Origin: Azospirillum sp. B4
GTDB lineage: Bacteria > Pseudomonadota > Alphaproteobacteria > Azospirillales > Azospirillaceae
DNA: 34,095 bases
Assembly: GCF_000333275.1 (NCBI RefSeq)
Contig: NZ_BACU01000575.1
Span: forward strand, 1 to 34,095
Reading direction: 5' to 3'
Made by a program: the position numbers and the translations under genes. Positions 23,031 through 31,272 of this stretch are shown here, piece by piece; position 1 is the stretch's first letter; the number at the start of each line of letters is the position of its first letter. The notes beneath the pieces are model-generated. The model was not told the DNA's origin. It did no database searches and saw only the letters and a program-made list of their open reading frames with translations.

Positions 23031-23711
23031 TTGACCACCACGGAGGAACGCCTGAGCGAACGGGCCTACCAGGCCTTGCGCGCCGACATCATGCTCTGCC
23101 GTCTGACACCCGGGCAGCGGGTCAGCGAGGCCCTGCTGGCCGAGCGGCTGGGCTTCGGCAAGGCGCCCGTCCGCACCGCGCTGGCCCGCCTATGCCAGGA
23201 GGGGCTGATGGCGGCGCGGGCGCGCAGCGGCTTCACCGTGGCGCCCATCACGCCGGAAGACATCATGCACTGCTTCCAGGTCCGCCTGGCCCTGGAGCCT
23301 ATGGCCGCGCGGCTGGCGGCGGGGCGGCTGACCGCGGCGCATGTCCGCCGGCTGGTGCGGGCCACCACCATCACCGTGGAAGCGGACGATCCCGACCAGC
23401 ACCGCAAGATCCTGGAGGCCGACCAGGACTTCCACGAGACCATCGCCGAGGCGTCGGGTAACCCGCGCCTGCAACAAATCCTGCAAAACCTGTACGAACG
23501 CGGGCAGCGCCCCCTGTACATGGGCATCCCCCAGTCCGAAGGGGCGGAAGCCTACCGCGCCGGCAGCCAGCCGGTGCTGGCCGCCCTGATCGCCGGCGAG
23601 GGCGAGAAGGCGGCGCAATTGCTGTATGAGCACGTCTACACTGGCCAGGCTTTCGTCATCGAGGCGGTGCTGCGCCAGTACCCGTCGCCGGATGAGGATG
23701 GGGTCGATTAA
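23031..23711 (+). CDS. GntR/FCD-family transcriptional regulator, probable hut regulator
   Basis: The product has 226 residues. The N-terminal winged helix is SERAYQALRADIMLCRLTPG with VSEALLAERLGFGKAPVRTA and LARLCQEGLM. The C-terminal FCD domain (about residues 75-220) has the usual acidic/His metal-ligand pattern, such as EADQDFHETIAEASGN and LLYEHVYTG. FCD regulators sense small carboxylates. HutC-type hut repressors instead carry a UTRA domain, so this is a different kind of regulator. Control of hutG/hutH and the permease is inferred from position. The start appears to be TTG at 23031, as no ATG occurs before residue 21 and a GGAGG lies upstream. This would lower its expression. Confidence 0.85.
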   Translation: MTTTEERLSERAYQALRADIMLCRLTPGQRVSEALLAERLGFGKAPVRTALARLCQEGLMAARARSGFTVAPITPEDIMHCFQVRLALEPMAARLAAGRLTAAHVRRLVRATTITVEADDPDQHRKILEADQDFHETIAEASGNPRLQQILQNLYERGQRPLYMGIPQSEGAEAYRAGSQPVLAALIAGEGEKAAQLLYEHVYTGQAFVIEAVLRQYPSPDEDGVD

Positions 23712-23832
23712 AAATTTGATATGGCCCTGGGTCCGGAATGGGGACGGGGCCGCCAGAACGTGTTAGGACGGGGATAACGGATATGGCAGGGCCCCTGACG
23801 CGCCTACGCCATGAATGGGGAAAGGGTCGGGC

Positions 23833-25296
23833 ATGGGGTTGTTCACGGTGAAGCCGGTCGATGCGCTGATCGCGGCCGGTGAGGGAAAGCATGGGGCCGC
23901 GAAGCTGACGCGCGGCCTGGGCACGCTGGACCTGATCCTGGCGGGCGTGGGGTGCACGGTGGGGGCCGGCATCTTCGTCATGACCGGATCGCAGGCCGCC
24001 ACCCATGCCGGCCCGGCCGTCGCCATCTCCTTCGCCTTCGCCGCCCTGGCCTGCCTGTTCGCCGGGCTGTGCTTCGCCGAACTGGCCACCGTCATCCCCG
24101 TCGCGGGCAGCGCCTACAGCTACACCTACGCCACGCTGGGTGAGATCGTGGCCTGGCTGGTCGGCTGGAACCTGGTGCTGGAATACATGATCAGCGGGTC
24201 GGCCGTGGCCGTGGGCTTTTCCGGCTATCTCAACGCCTTCCTCGGGCAATGGGGGGTGCACCTGCCCACCAACCTGGCATCGGCCCCCTTGTCCTACTCC
24301 GATGAGAAGGGCTTCGAATGGACCGGGGCCCTCATCAACGGGCCGGCCGTGTTCATCATCGCCCTGTGCGGCGTGATCCTCAGCCTGGGCATCAAGGAAA
24401 CGGCCCGCTTCAACAACATCTCCGTCGCCATCAAGGTCGGCGCCATGGTGCTGTTCGCGGTGGTGGGCATCTTCTACGTTGATACCGCCAACTGGCATCC
24501 CTTCATTCCCGAGAACACGGGTGAGGGCGCCTTCGGCTGGTCCGGCGTGTTCCGCGCCGCCGGCACCCTGTTCTTCGCCTATATCGGTTTCGACGCCGTC
24601 TCCACCGCGGCGCAGGAGGCGCGCTCCCCCCAGCGCACGGTGCCGCGCGGCATCCTCGGCGGCCTGGCTGTCTGCGTGACCCTGTACGTGGTGGTGGGCC
24701 TGGTCATGACCGGTCTGGCGCCTTACACCATGCTGGACGCGCCCGAGGCCATCTTCATTGCCATCCATCATGCCGGGCCAGCCCTGGCCTGGCTGGGCAT
24801 GATCATCAACCTGGCCGCCATCCTGGGCCTGGGCTCCGCCATCCTGATCTGCAATTACGGCCAGATCCGTATTTTCTACGCCATGGCGCGTGACGGCCTG
24901 ATGCCGCCGTCCTTCGCCTCGGTCAACCCCGAGCACCACGTGCCATGGCAGGCGACGCTGTGGGTGACGGTGGTGGCGGCCATCATCGGCGGCATCGCCC
25001 CCTTGGACGTGCTGGGCGACCTGGTGTCCCTGGGCACGCTGATGGCCTTCGCCCTGGTCTGCGTCGCCACCCTGGTTCTGCGCGTGCGCGACCCGCACCG
25101 CCCGCGCCCCTTCCGTGTGCCCTACCTGCCGGCGGTGGCCGTCATTGGCGCCGTGATCTGCGTGGCGCTGATGGTTTCCCTGGGCCTCAGCAACTGGATC
25201 CGCTTCGGTGCCTGGAGCGTGCTGGGCCTCGCGATCTATTTCGCCTACGGCATGCGCAATTCCGCCCGCCAGCGGCTGGCGCAGATGGCGGAGTGA
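23833..25296 (+). CDS. APC-family amino-acid permease
   Basis: The product has 487 residues with about 12 membrane helices. It opens with the cationic-amino-acid-transporter-like signature LTRGLGTLDLILAGVGCTVG and AGIFVMTGSQAA, then PVAGSAYSYTYATLGEIVAW and FFAYIGFDAVSTAAQEARSP. This is typical of bacterial YfnA/CAT-type permeases. Being next to hutG, hutH and their regulator makes histidine or a related amino acid a likely substrate (inference). The start at 23833 has AAAGGG upstream; ATG at 23815 adds six residues. It converges with the toxin gene with stop codons directly abutting, so no terminator space exists between them. Confidence 0.85.
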   Translation: MGLFTVKPVDALIAAGEGKHGAAKLTRGLGTLDLILAGVGCTVGAGIFVMTGSQAATHAGPAVAISFAFAALACLFAGLCFAELATVIPVAGSAYSYTYATLGEIVAWLVGWNLVLEYMISGSAVAVGFSGYLNAFLGQWGVHLPTNLASAPLSYSDEKGFEWTGALINGPAVFIIALCGVILSLGIKETARFNNISVAIKVGAMVLFAVVGIFYVDTANWHPFIPENTGEGAFGWSGVFRAAGTLFFAYIGFDAVSTAAQEARSPQRTVPRGILGGLAVCVTLYVVVGLVMTGLAPYTMLDAPEAIFIAIHHAGPALAWLGMIINLAAILGLGSAILICNYGQIRIFYAMARDGLMPPSFASVNPEHHVPWQATLWVTVVAAIIGGIAPLDVLGDLVSLGTLMAFALVCVATLVLRVRDPHRPRPFRVPYLPAVAVIGAVICVALMVSLGLSNWIRFGAWSVLGLAIYFAYGMRNSARQRLAQMAE

Positions 25297-25713
25297 TCAG
25301 CCGGCGGAAAGCATGAGGGCCGGTTCGGCAGCGTTCCCGCCCATACGCCGCCAGCGATTTACGGCGCCACGATCAAACGAAACAAACACTTCACCACCCT
25401 TGTCACGTCCGTCTGTCGCGATGACCCCATCGGCGAAGTCACCCCCGGCACGTAAAAATGCGATGCCCGCTATCAGCGCCGGCCTGTCGATGACGATTGT
25501 TTCGACAAGAAGCAGGCGTTCCAACTGATCCGATATGTCGGACATGGAGAGGCGATACACACGTCGTAATACCCATACCGCCTCACAGACTGTGGGCAAG
25601 GGAATGACGATCCGTGTCGCTTTGACCAACAGGGCCCGCGCCAGCGTCGCCTGTTCGGGGTCATCATCAATGAAGACGCGGACGAGAATATTGGTGTCGA
25701 TGGTGATCTTCAT
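25297..25713 (-). CDS. PIN-domain ribonuclease toxin (VapC type)
   Basis: The product has 138 residues. The acidic active-site set is visible: Asp6 in ITIDTNILVRVF, Glu44 in TVCEAVWVLRRVY, Asp92 and Asp95 in GGDFADGVIA, and Asp114 in VFVSFDRGA. VapC toxins cleave RNA, often initiator tRNA or 23S rRNA. Its start overlaps the antitoxin stop as ATGA, the usual arrangement. The stop codon abuts that of the permease on the other strand. The C-terminal tail past the PIN core (RWRRMGGNAAEPALMLSAG) is a little longer than usual. Confidence 0.85.
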   Translation of the reverse strand: MKITIDTNILVRVFIDDDPEQATLARALLVKATRIVIPLPTVCEAVWVLRRVYRLSMSDISDQLERLLLVETIVIDRPALIAGIAFLRAGGDFADGVIATDGRDKGGEVFVSFDRGAVNRWRRMGGNAAEPALMLSAG

Positions 25714-25961
25714 CGCTCGCCAGCCCAGCCGGCGGCGATCGCTTCATTCATCTCTTCGATGGTGAGTACGGGCTGGCCGGGTCGTTTCAGTGCACCGAAC
25801 AGCTCCGTTATGGCTAGGCCCGGTTTGGCATGGACCTGGACCCGGCCGTCCGGCAGCAGATCAACCACGACCTTGTCGCCAGGCCCTATGCCCAAATGCG
25901 CCAGGACTTCCTGCCGCAAAGTGACCTGGCCCTTGGCCGTTACCGTCAGTTCGATGGACAT
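25710..25961 (-). CDS. AbrB/MazE-type antitoxin
   Basis: The product has 83 residues. The swapped-hairpin DNA-binding fold is seen in ELTVTAKGQVTLRQEVLAHL and GIGPGDKVVVDLLPDGRVQV. The C-terminal helix region (LTIEEMNEAIAAGWAGE) would wrap and block the PIN toxin. MSIEL at 25961 was chosen as start because a GAGGG lies nine bases upstream; ATG at 25970 (MHP) would have no spacing to that site. It is first in the pair and likely represses its own promoter together with the toxin. Confidence 0.85.
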   Translation of the reverse strand: MSIELTVTAKGQVTLRQEVLAHLGIGPGDKVVVDLLPDGRVQVHAKPGLAITELFGALKRPGQPVLTIEEMNEAIAAGWAGER

Positions 25962-25993
25962 GGGATGCATCCCTCATCTGGGAAACTTCCCCT

Positions 25994-26022
25994 ATAGTAA
26001 GGCTTTAGATCCTTACTCGCAA
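25994..26022 (-). promoter_or_regulatory. Promoter and operator-like palindrome of the toxin-antitoxin pair
   Basis: On the minus strand TTGCGA (26017-26022) and TACTAT (25994-25999) are exactly 17 bp apart. The inverted repeat AGTAAGG (25996-26002)/CCTTACT (26011-26017) covers the spacer and both box edges. A palindrome overlapping the promoter is what autoregulation by an antitoxin would need. It is 33 bp upstream of the antitoxin start. Confidence 0.6.
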
Positions 26023-26032
26023 CCCAGCGACC

Positions 26033-27331
26033 TCACCCCTCCCAATCCTGGTCCAGCCGGCGGCTGGCCAGGAAGAAGAACAGGGCGCTCAGCAGGTAGA
26101 AGCTGAGGCCGATCAGCATGGAGTAGCGCAGGGCTTCCGTGCCGAAGCGGGGGGCCAGGAAGTCGGACAGGCGGCCGAAGAAGAAAATGCCGAAGCCGAT
26201 GCCCACCAGATTGTTGACGAACAGGAAGATGGCGGACGCCGTGGCCCGCATGGCCGGCGGCACCACGTGCTGCACGGCGGCGATGATGGGGCCCAGCCAG
26301 GCAAGGCCCAGGGCCAACGGCAGGGTGCACAGCGCCGCCACCAGCCACAGCGTGTCGGCGATGAAGCCCAGGGCGTAAAGCGGCACCGCGATCAGGAAGG
26401 CGATGGCCGGCACCAGGGGGTAGGCCGCCTTGGCGCGGCCGCCCAGCCGGTCGGCCAGGACGCCGCCCCGCCAGATGCCCAGCGTGCCGGCCACCAGGCT
26501 GCCCGCGCCCAGCAGCAGCGACACGTCCGCCAGCTTCATGCCGTGCATGCGGGCCAGGAAGGACGGCATCCAGAACGCCAGGCCGTAGCCCAGGACGGAG
26601 CAGGAGGCGGCACCGGCGGAGAGCAGCCAGAAGGATGGCTTGGTGCGCAGGATGGTCAGGACGGCCGTCAACGGCACGGGCTCGGCCGCCCCCTTCACCG
26701 CGTCGAAGGCGCCGCGCACCGGTTCCCGCACCGCCAACAGGAACAGGGGCACCATCACCAGGCCGGCGACGCCGCAGACGGTGAAGGCCAGGCGCCAGTT
26801 GACCGCCGTGGCGATATAGCCACCCAACAGGATGCCCAGGGCGCTGCCGAAGGGGATGCCGAAGGAATAGACGGCCAGGGCGCGGGCGCGCTGGTGCTTG
26901 GGGAAATAGTCGCTGATCAGGGAATAGGCGGGGGCGACGCCGCCAGCCTCCCCCACGCCCACGCCCATGCGGCAGAGGAACAGCTGCCAGAACAGGCTGA
27001 CCTGCCCGGTCAGGGCGGTGAAGCCGCTCCACAGCGCCAGCGACACCGCCATGATGCGCACCCGGTTCAGGCGGTCGGCAAGGCGGGCGATGGGGATGGC
27101 GAGGAAGGTGTAGAACAGGGCGAAGGCCGGTCCGCCCAGCCAGCCCAGCTGGGTGTCGCTCAGCCCCAGCTCCGTCTTGATGGGCAGGGCCAGGATGCTG
27201 AGGATCTGCCGGTCCACGAAGTTCAGGGTGTAGACCACGAACAGCGCCGCCATCACCAGGACGCGGTATCCCGGCCGGACCAGGGGGGTGGGATGGGCGG
27301 CGGCGGTCTGTTCCACGGTGGTCTCGCTCAT
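26033..27331 (-). CDS. MFS transporter (spinster-like)
   Basis: The product has 432 residues with 12 predicted helices. The first helix is LVMAALFVVYTLNFVDRQIL with the Asp-Arg pair of spinster-like MFS proteins. The loop 2-3 motif is GWLGGPAFALFYTF with PIARLADRLNRVRIM (motif A, GxLaDrxxRxR form). CRMGVGVGEAGGVAPAYSLI is the usual motif C/B region. Substrates of this group are often organic acids or lipids; none can be read here. It lies 88 bp after the TonB-dependent receptor in the same direction, so the two could import one substrate across both membranes. The start at 27331 was preferred over one 63 bases upstream because it fits the family N-terminus. Spacing to AGAAGG is long. Confidence 0.85.
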   Translation of the reverse strand: MSETTVEQTAAAHPTPLVRPGYRVLVMAALFVVYTLNFVDRQILSILALPIKTELGLSDTQLGWLGGPAFALFYTFLAIPIARLADRLNRVRIMAVSLALWSGFTALTGQVSLFWQLFLCRMGVGVGEAGGVAPAYSLISDYFPKHQRARALAVYSFGIPFGSALGILLGGYIATAVNWRLAFTVCGVAGLVMVPLFLLAVREPVRGAFDAVKGAAEPVPLTAVLTILRTKPSFWLLSAGAASCSVLGYGLAFWMPSFLARMHGMKLADVSLLLGAGSLVAGTLGIWRGGVLADRLGGRAKAAYPLVPAIAFLIAVPLYALGFIADTLWLVAALCTLPLALGLAWLGPIIAAVQHVVPPAMRATASAIFLFVNNLVGIGFGIFFFGRLSDFLAPRFGTEALRYSMLIGLSFYLLSALFFFLASRRLDQDWEG

Positions 27332-27418
27332 GACTGTTGTATCGCCTTCTCTACCATGAAAGCCCGGTGGCGCCCTTGAGGTGCATGCCCCCAAGCGGCG
27401 CCGCCGTTGATGCCCGAT

Positions 27419-29629
27419 CTAGAAGTGCAGGCCAACCGTGCCGGTGACGGTGCGCGGCGCCCCGTAGTACGCGGCGAAGGAGTTGGCGTAGGTGGCGCCG
27501 CCGAAGGGATAGCCGCCGATGCGGTAGCGCTCGTCCGTCAGGTTCTTGGCGTGCAGACCCACCTGCCAGTGGTCGTCGGCCGAGGTCCAGACGAAGTTCA
27601 GATCAACCAGGGTATATCCCGGCTGGTCCAGGATGCTGGCCGTGTCGTACAGCTGGGTGAAGCTGCGGTAGGATACGGTGGCGGCGGAGTTCAGCGTGCT
27701 CTTGTCATCAAAGGGCAGCAGATAGGACAGGGTGAAGCCCGTGGTCCATTTCGGCGTGTTCTGGAAGCCGCGCAGGTTGGCTACGTCCACGTACTGCTTG
27801 CTGGTCAGGTCATAGGACAGGAACTTGTCGAACTGCGCCAGGGTGTAGCCGACGTTGGCCTGCGCCGTCAGCTGGCGGGTCAGCTTGGCGACGGCTTCCA
27901 GTTCCAGGCCGTAGATGTGGCTGGACCCGACGTTGTCGACGAAGCTGGCGATGCCGGTGCTGGTGGGCACCTGGGTGGTCACCTGCTGGCCGGTGTAGTT
28001 GGAGTAGAAACCCGCCATGTTCAGGGTCAGGCGGCGGTCGAAATAATCGCCCTTCAATCCCACCTCATAGCTGTCGACCGTCTCGGGGTTGTAGCCCTTG
28101 ATCGTGTCCGGGGTCAGCACGGCGTCGCCGCGCATGTCGAAGCCGCCGGACTTGAAGCCCTTGGAATAGGAGGCATAGCCGGTGATGTCGGGCGTCAGCT
28201 TGTAGCTGACGCTGGCGCGGGGCGTGAATTCGCCGAAGCTGCGGTCGTTGGTGTAGTTGGTGCGGATGGAGAAGGGCGCCTGCTGCTTGCCGCCGAACAT
28301 GGGGCTGCGGATGCCCAGGTAATAGGCGCGGAAGACGCTGCCCGTCTTGTCGTCGTTGGTGTAGCGGGCGCCCAGCGAGATCTTCAGGTCGTCGGTGATG
28401 TCGTAGCTGAGGTCGGTGAAGCCGGCGATGCTCTGCGTCTTCACCGTGCCGGAGGTCAGAATGCTGAGGCCCAGGTTCTGCACGTCGGTGTCGAAGGCGC
28501 CGGCGGCGGTGGCGTCCATATAGTAGATGCCGGCCACGCCCTGCAGCCGCTCTCCGGTATAGACGGCCTGGACCTCCTGGCTGAACTGGTGGTCCTTGTA
28601 CCAGGCCGGCACGTCCAGGTAGGGCTGGGGCAGGTTGTCGAAATCGATGTTGGTCTGGGTGTAGCCGTCGCGATAGGCGCTGATGGCCTTCAGGGTCCAC
28701 TGGTCCGACACCGCCCATTCCGCCGTCAGCGACAGGCCCCGGTTGGTCACGAAGTTGTGGTCGCCCACGCCGGCCATGGTGTCGTAGTCGCTGGCCAGCG
28801 GCGGGGTGCCGGTGGGCGTCGCCGTCTCGCGATGGCCGCTCTTGGCGTTGGACATGTCGTTGGTCTGGTCGGCCGCCACCTTGATGGTGAATTTCTCGGT
28901 GGGCTTGAATTCCGCGCTGATGCGGCCGGCCACCACGTCCTTGTTGTACTGGTCGGCGCCGGTATAGAGGTTGTGGCCGTAGCCGTCGTGCCGATAGATC
29001 GCGACGGCGCCGCCGATAGCGAACTTCTCGCTGAGCGGCGTGCTGCCGGACAGCACGACGTTGTGCTCGTTATAGCTGCCGATCTCCACCCGCGCGTTGG
29101 CGGTGGGCTGGTCGCCCAGGTCGCGGGTCACGTACTTGATGGCGCCGCCGATGGTGTTGCGGCCGTACAGCGTGCCCTGGGGGCCGCGCAGCACCTCGAT
29201 GCGGTTGACGTCGTAGATGTCCAGCACGGCGCCCTGCGGGCGGGCGACATAGACGTCATCGACATAGAGGCCCACGCCAGGCTCGAACCCCCACAGCGGG
29301 TCCTGCTGGCCCACGCCGCGGATGAAGGCGATCAGGGTGCTGTTGGAGCCGCGCGCCACCTGTACCGTGGTGTTGGGCGACTTGTACTCCAGGTCCGTCA
29401 GGTTGACGGAGCCCTGGGCCTGAAGCTGCTCGGCGGAGAAGGCGCTGACGGCCACCGGTACGTCCTTCAGGTTTTCGGCCCGGCGGCGGGCCGTCACCAC
29501 CACCTCCTGCAGCACGTCGCCATCGGCGGCCGTGGCATCGGCTGTGGCCGCCTGCTGCGCCCATGCCGCATCCCCCAGAACCAGACCCGCGACCGTGACA
29601 CCCAACACCCAGCGTGCAGCCTTGCTCAT
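27419..29629 (-). CDS. TonB-dependent outer-membrane receptor, complete
   Basis: The product has 736 residues. The signal peptide (KAARWVLGVTVAGLVLGDAAWA) ends before QQAATA. The TonB box-like EVVVTARRR follows, then the plug with NLKDVPVAVSAFSAEQL, FIRGVGQQDPLWGFEPGVGL and RIEVLRGPQGTLYGRNTIGG. The 22-strand barrel fills the remainder and ends in Phe (GTVGLHF), as needed for outer-membrane assembly. The start MSKAARW has GAGGG seven bases upstream. An earlier in-frame ATG at 29653 overlaps the hydrolase stop as TAATG and would add eight residues, an alternative coupled start. The plug is of the general Caulobacter/Sphingomonas type, not siderophore-specific. The substrate is unknown. Confidence 0.9.
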   Translation of the reverse strand: MSKAARWVLGVTVAGLVLGDAAWAQQAATADATAADGDVLQEVVVTARRRAENLKDVPVAVSAFSAEQLQAQGSVNLTDLEYKSPNTTVQVARGSNSTLIAFIRGVGQQDPLWGFEPGVGLYVDDVYVARPQGAVLDIYDVNRIEVLRGPQGTLYGRNTIGGAIKYVTRDLGDQPTANARVEIGSYNEHNVVLSGSTPLSEKFAIGGAVAIYRHDGYGHNLYTGADQYNKDVVAGRISAEFKPTEKFTIKVAADQTNDMSNAKSGHRETATPTGTPPLASDYDTMAGVGDHNFVTNRGLSLTAEWAVSDQWTLKAISAYRDGYTQTNIDFDNLPQPYLDVPAWYKDHQFSQEVQAVYTGERLQGVAGIYYMDATAAGAFDTDVQNLGLSILTSGTVKTQSIAGFTDLSYDITDDLKISLGARYTNDDKTGSVFRAYYLGIRSPMFGGKQQAPFSIRTNYTNDRSFGEFTPRASVSYKLTPDITGYASYSKGFKSGGFDMRGDAVLTPDTIKGYNPETVDSYEVGLKGDYFDRRLTLNMAGFYSNYTGQQVTTQVPTSTGIASFVDNVGSSHIYGLELEAVAKLTRQLTAQANVGYTLAQFDKFLSYDLTSKQYVDVANLRGFQNTPKWTTGFTLSYLLPFDDKSTLNSAATVSYRSFTQLYDTASILDQPGYTLVDLNFVWTSADDHWQVGLHAKNLTDERYRIGGYPFGGATYANSFAAYYGAPRTVTGTVGLHF

Positions 29630-29652
29630 TCCCTTACCCTCCCGTCCGTTCA

Positions 29653-30375
29653 TTATTGACCGCCGTTTCCCACCCGGGTGGGCAGGCCGGCGGCGAAGCC
29701 GGTGATGATCTCGTTGAAGCGCGCCGGCTCCTCCAGATGCGGGGCATGGCCGGAGGCGGCGAAGGACACCTGCCGCGCGTGGGGCAGGGTGGCCGCCAGC
29801 CACCCGGCCGTGCCGGCGGGGTAGAGCTGGCTCAGGGCCCCGCGCACGATCAGCGTCGGCAGGCGCAGGGCCGGCAACTCGGCCCGGAAATCCTGGGCCA
29901 ACAGGTCCAGCCACAGTGCCGCCATGGCGTCGGCGTCGCAGGCGGCGACCTGTTCCTCCACCCAGCGGCGCAGGTCCGCCCGGAGGCTGCCGGCGGCGAA
30001 AATGCGCCGGGCGATGCGGGGGGCGAAGGCCGCCCAGTCCGTGGCCAGCATCCGGACCGCCTGGGGGCCGCGTGCCTGCACGGCACCACGCAGGCCCCAG
30101 GGCCAGCCGGCGTCGTTGCACAGGCGCGGGCTCATATCCACCACCACCAGGCCGGCCACGCGGCCGTCAGCGCCATCCAACAGGGTGCGCCAGGCGACCA
30201 TGGCCCCCATGGACCAGCCGACCAGCAGGGCGCCCCGCACATCCAGTTCATCCAGCAGGGCGCGCAGGGCATCCGCCAGGGCCCGCACCGTGGGCCGCGC
30301 CGCCGGTGAGCCGCCATCCGTTTCCCCATCCCTGTGGTGTCGGGGAAGCTGGCACGGGGCAACACCGCCCGGCAA
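29653..30375 (-). pseudogene. Alpha/beta-hydrolase lacking N-terminus and catalytic Asp
   Basis: Read from a TTG at 30375 the frame gives 240 residues. Ser55 in the elbow GWSMGAM is intact, and the His is in SGHAPHLEEP. But the frame begins at what looks like the end of strand 3 (QLPRHHRDGETDGG), so the usual first strands and the His-Gly oxyanion motif are missing. Upstream in frame there are only about 18 codons before the stop of the preceding gene. The position where the catalytic Asp is expected (VRGALSQLYPAG) has Ser instead. No ribosome site stands before the TTG. I therefore read it as a decayed BioH-like hydrolase, though a TTG-started protein cannot be excluded. It lies 24 bp before the TonB receptor. 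Confidence 0.6.
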
Positions 30376-30405
30376 GTGATGGTTCAGGGCGCCGGGGAAG
30401 CGCCC

Positions 30406-30702
30406 CTAGCTGCGCAGCACCAGGCGGGAACAGCCGCCACCGGCCGGCTGCACGTCGCTGGCCAGCCCCGCCAGGGTCAGCATGGCCTGCACGTCCAGGA
30501 TGGTGTCCGTGGACCGGGTCAGGGTCAGGCTGACGTTGCGGCAACCCATCTTCCGGAAGCGCGTGACCGCGTCCAGGATCTGGCGGGCGGGGGCGGAGAA
30601 ACGGGGCGGCGGGGTATCAAGGGTGCTGGGGGTGGCTGCCAAGACGGCGGCGGCCATGCCGGGTTCCGGATTGGGGGCTCCGGTCGCCTCATGCGGATGC
30701 AT
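30406..30702 (-). CDS. 98-aa protein of unknown function
   Basis: The predicted product starts MHPHEATGAPN and is Pro/Ala-rich for 35 residues, then has a folded-looking part: APARQILDAVTRFRKMGCRN, VSLTLTRSTDTILDVQAML, and a C-terminal CSRLVLRS. I do not recognise it. The start has AGGGA six bases upstream. It lies directly in front of the truncated hydrolase, in the same frame, with only 30 bases between its stop and the hydrolase TTG. It may be the first gene of the receptor operon, or the joint left by a deletion that removed the hydrolase N-terminus. Confidence 0.5.
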   Translation of the reverse strand: MHPHEATGAPNPEPGMAAAVLAATPSTLDTPPPRFSAPARQILDAVTRFRKMGCRNVSLTLTRSTDTILDVQAMLTLAGLASDVQPAGGGCSRLVLRS

Positions 30703-30926
30703 GCGAGGTCCCTGGTTGGGGTTCGCCCGGGAACGACCCCGGACAACCAGGATATTGCGACCAAATGAGGCTTTTCCGCGACCGTAAAGTTGGGCCTGCG
30801 GCCGATTTTCCCATCGGGAGATGGCGTGGCTGTCCAAGTTAATGCGAAAGGACTACACCTCGCTTCCGGTAGCGCGGCCATTCTCTGCTACGTTGCCCCG
30901 ACGTGCGTTTCACGAGGATGCCGCTT

Positions 30927-31229
30927 ATGCAGACAACAGGCATGCTTAGTAGGGAAAACGCCGGTGATTGCCTGACCATCCTGGCCGTCGCCATCACGGC
31001 GGCTTTGCCGGTATGGAGGTTTAGCGTCGAGTACGGGTGGCTGGAGGTCGCCTTCGGTCGGTTCGCAATGTTCTTCTGGCTGGCAGTCGTGGCCTGGGTG
31101 ATCTCGGTGATCTGCGCCATCCGTTGGCAGCGGCGCTGGTGGCTACTGCTCACCGCACCCGTCGTTCTTTATCCCGTGATGGGGGCCGCCGTCTTCATGG
31201 CACACTGCGCCCAGGGTGACTGTCTGTAA
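30927..31229 (+). CDS. Small three-helix membrane protein
   Basis: The predicted product has 100 residues with three hydrophobic stretches: about 14-32 (DCLTILAVAITAALPVW), 42-63 (RFAMFFWLAVVAWVISVICAI) and 70-92 (WLLLTAPVVLYPVMGAAVF). The family is unknown. ATG at 30927 was chosen because GAGG lies nine bases upstream; ATG at 30918 and GTG at 30903 are in frame. It converges with asd. The ending CAQGDCL has two Cys that might form a disulfide or ligand pair outside the membrane. Confidence 0.6.
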   Translation: MQTTGMLSRENAGDCLTILAVAITAALPVWRFSVEYGWLEVAFGRFAMFFWLAVVAWVISVICAIRWQRRWWLLLTAPVVLYPVMGAAVFMAHCAQGDCL

Positions 31230-31233
31230 GGCT

Positions 31234-31261
31234 CCCGCCAGGGCCCGAAGGCCCCGGCGGG
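31234..31261. terminator. Hairpin between convergent genes
   Basis: CCCGCCAGGGCC, loop CGAA, then GGCCCCGGCGGG: an 11-pair stem with one A-C mismatch, lying between the stops of the small membrane protein and asd. It can work for both strands. No T-run follows, so termination efficiency is uncertain. Confidence 0.5.
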
Positions 31262-31272
31262 GACGATGCTAC

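Noticed and set aside
23656..25098. Long minus-strand open frame rich in Gln, Gly and His
   Set aside because: Antisense of the APC permease; composition is typical of shadow frames.
27407..29659. A 750-residue open frame on the plus strand
   Set aside because: It is antisense to the complete TonB-dependent receptor, is Gly/Val/His-rich with no motif, and arises from high-GC codon bias.
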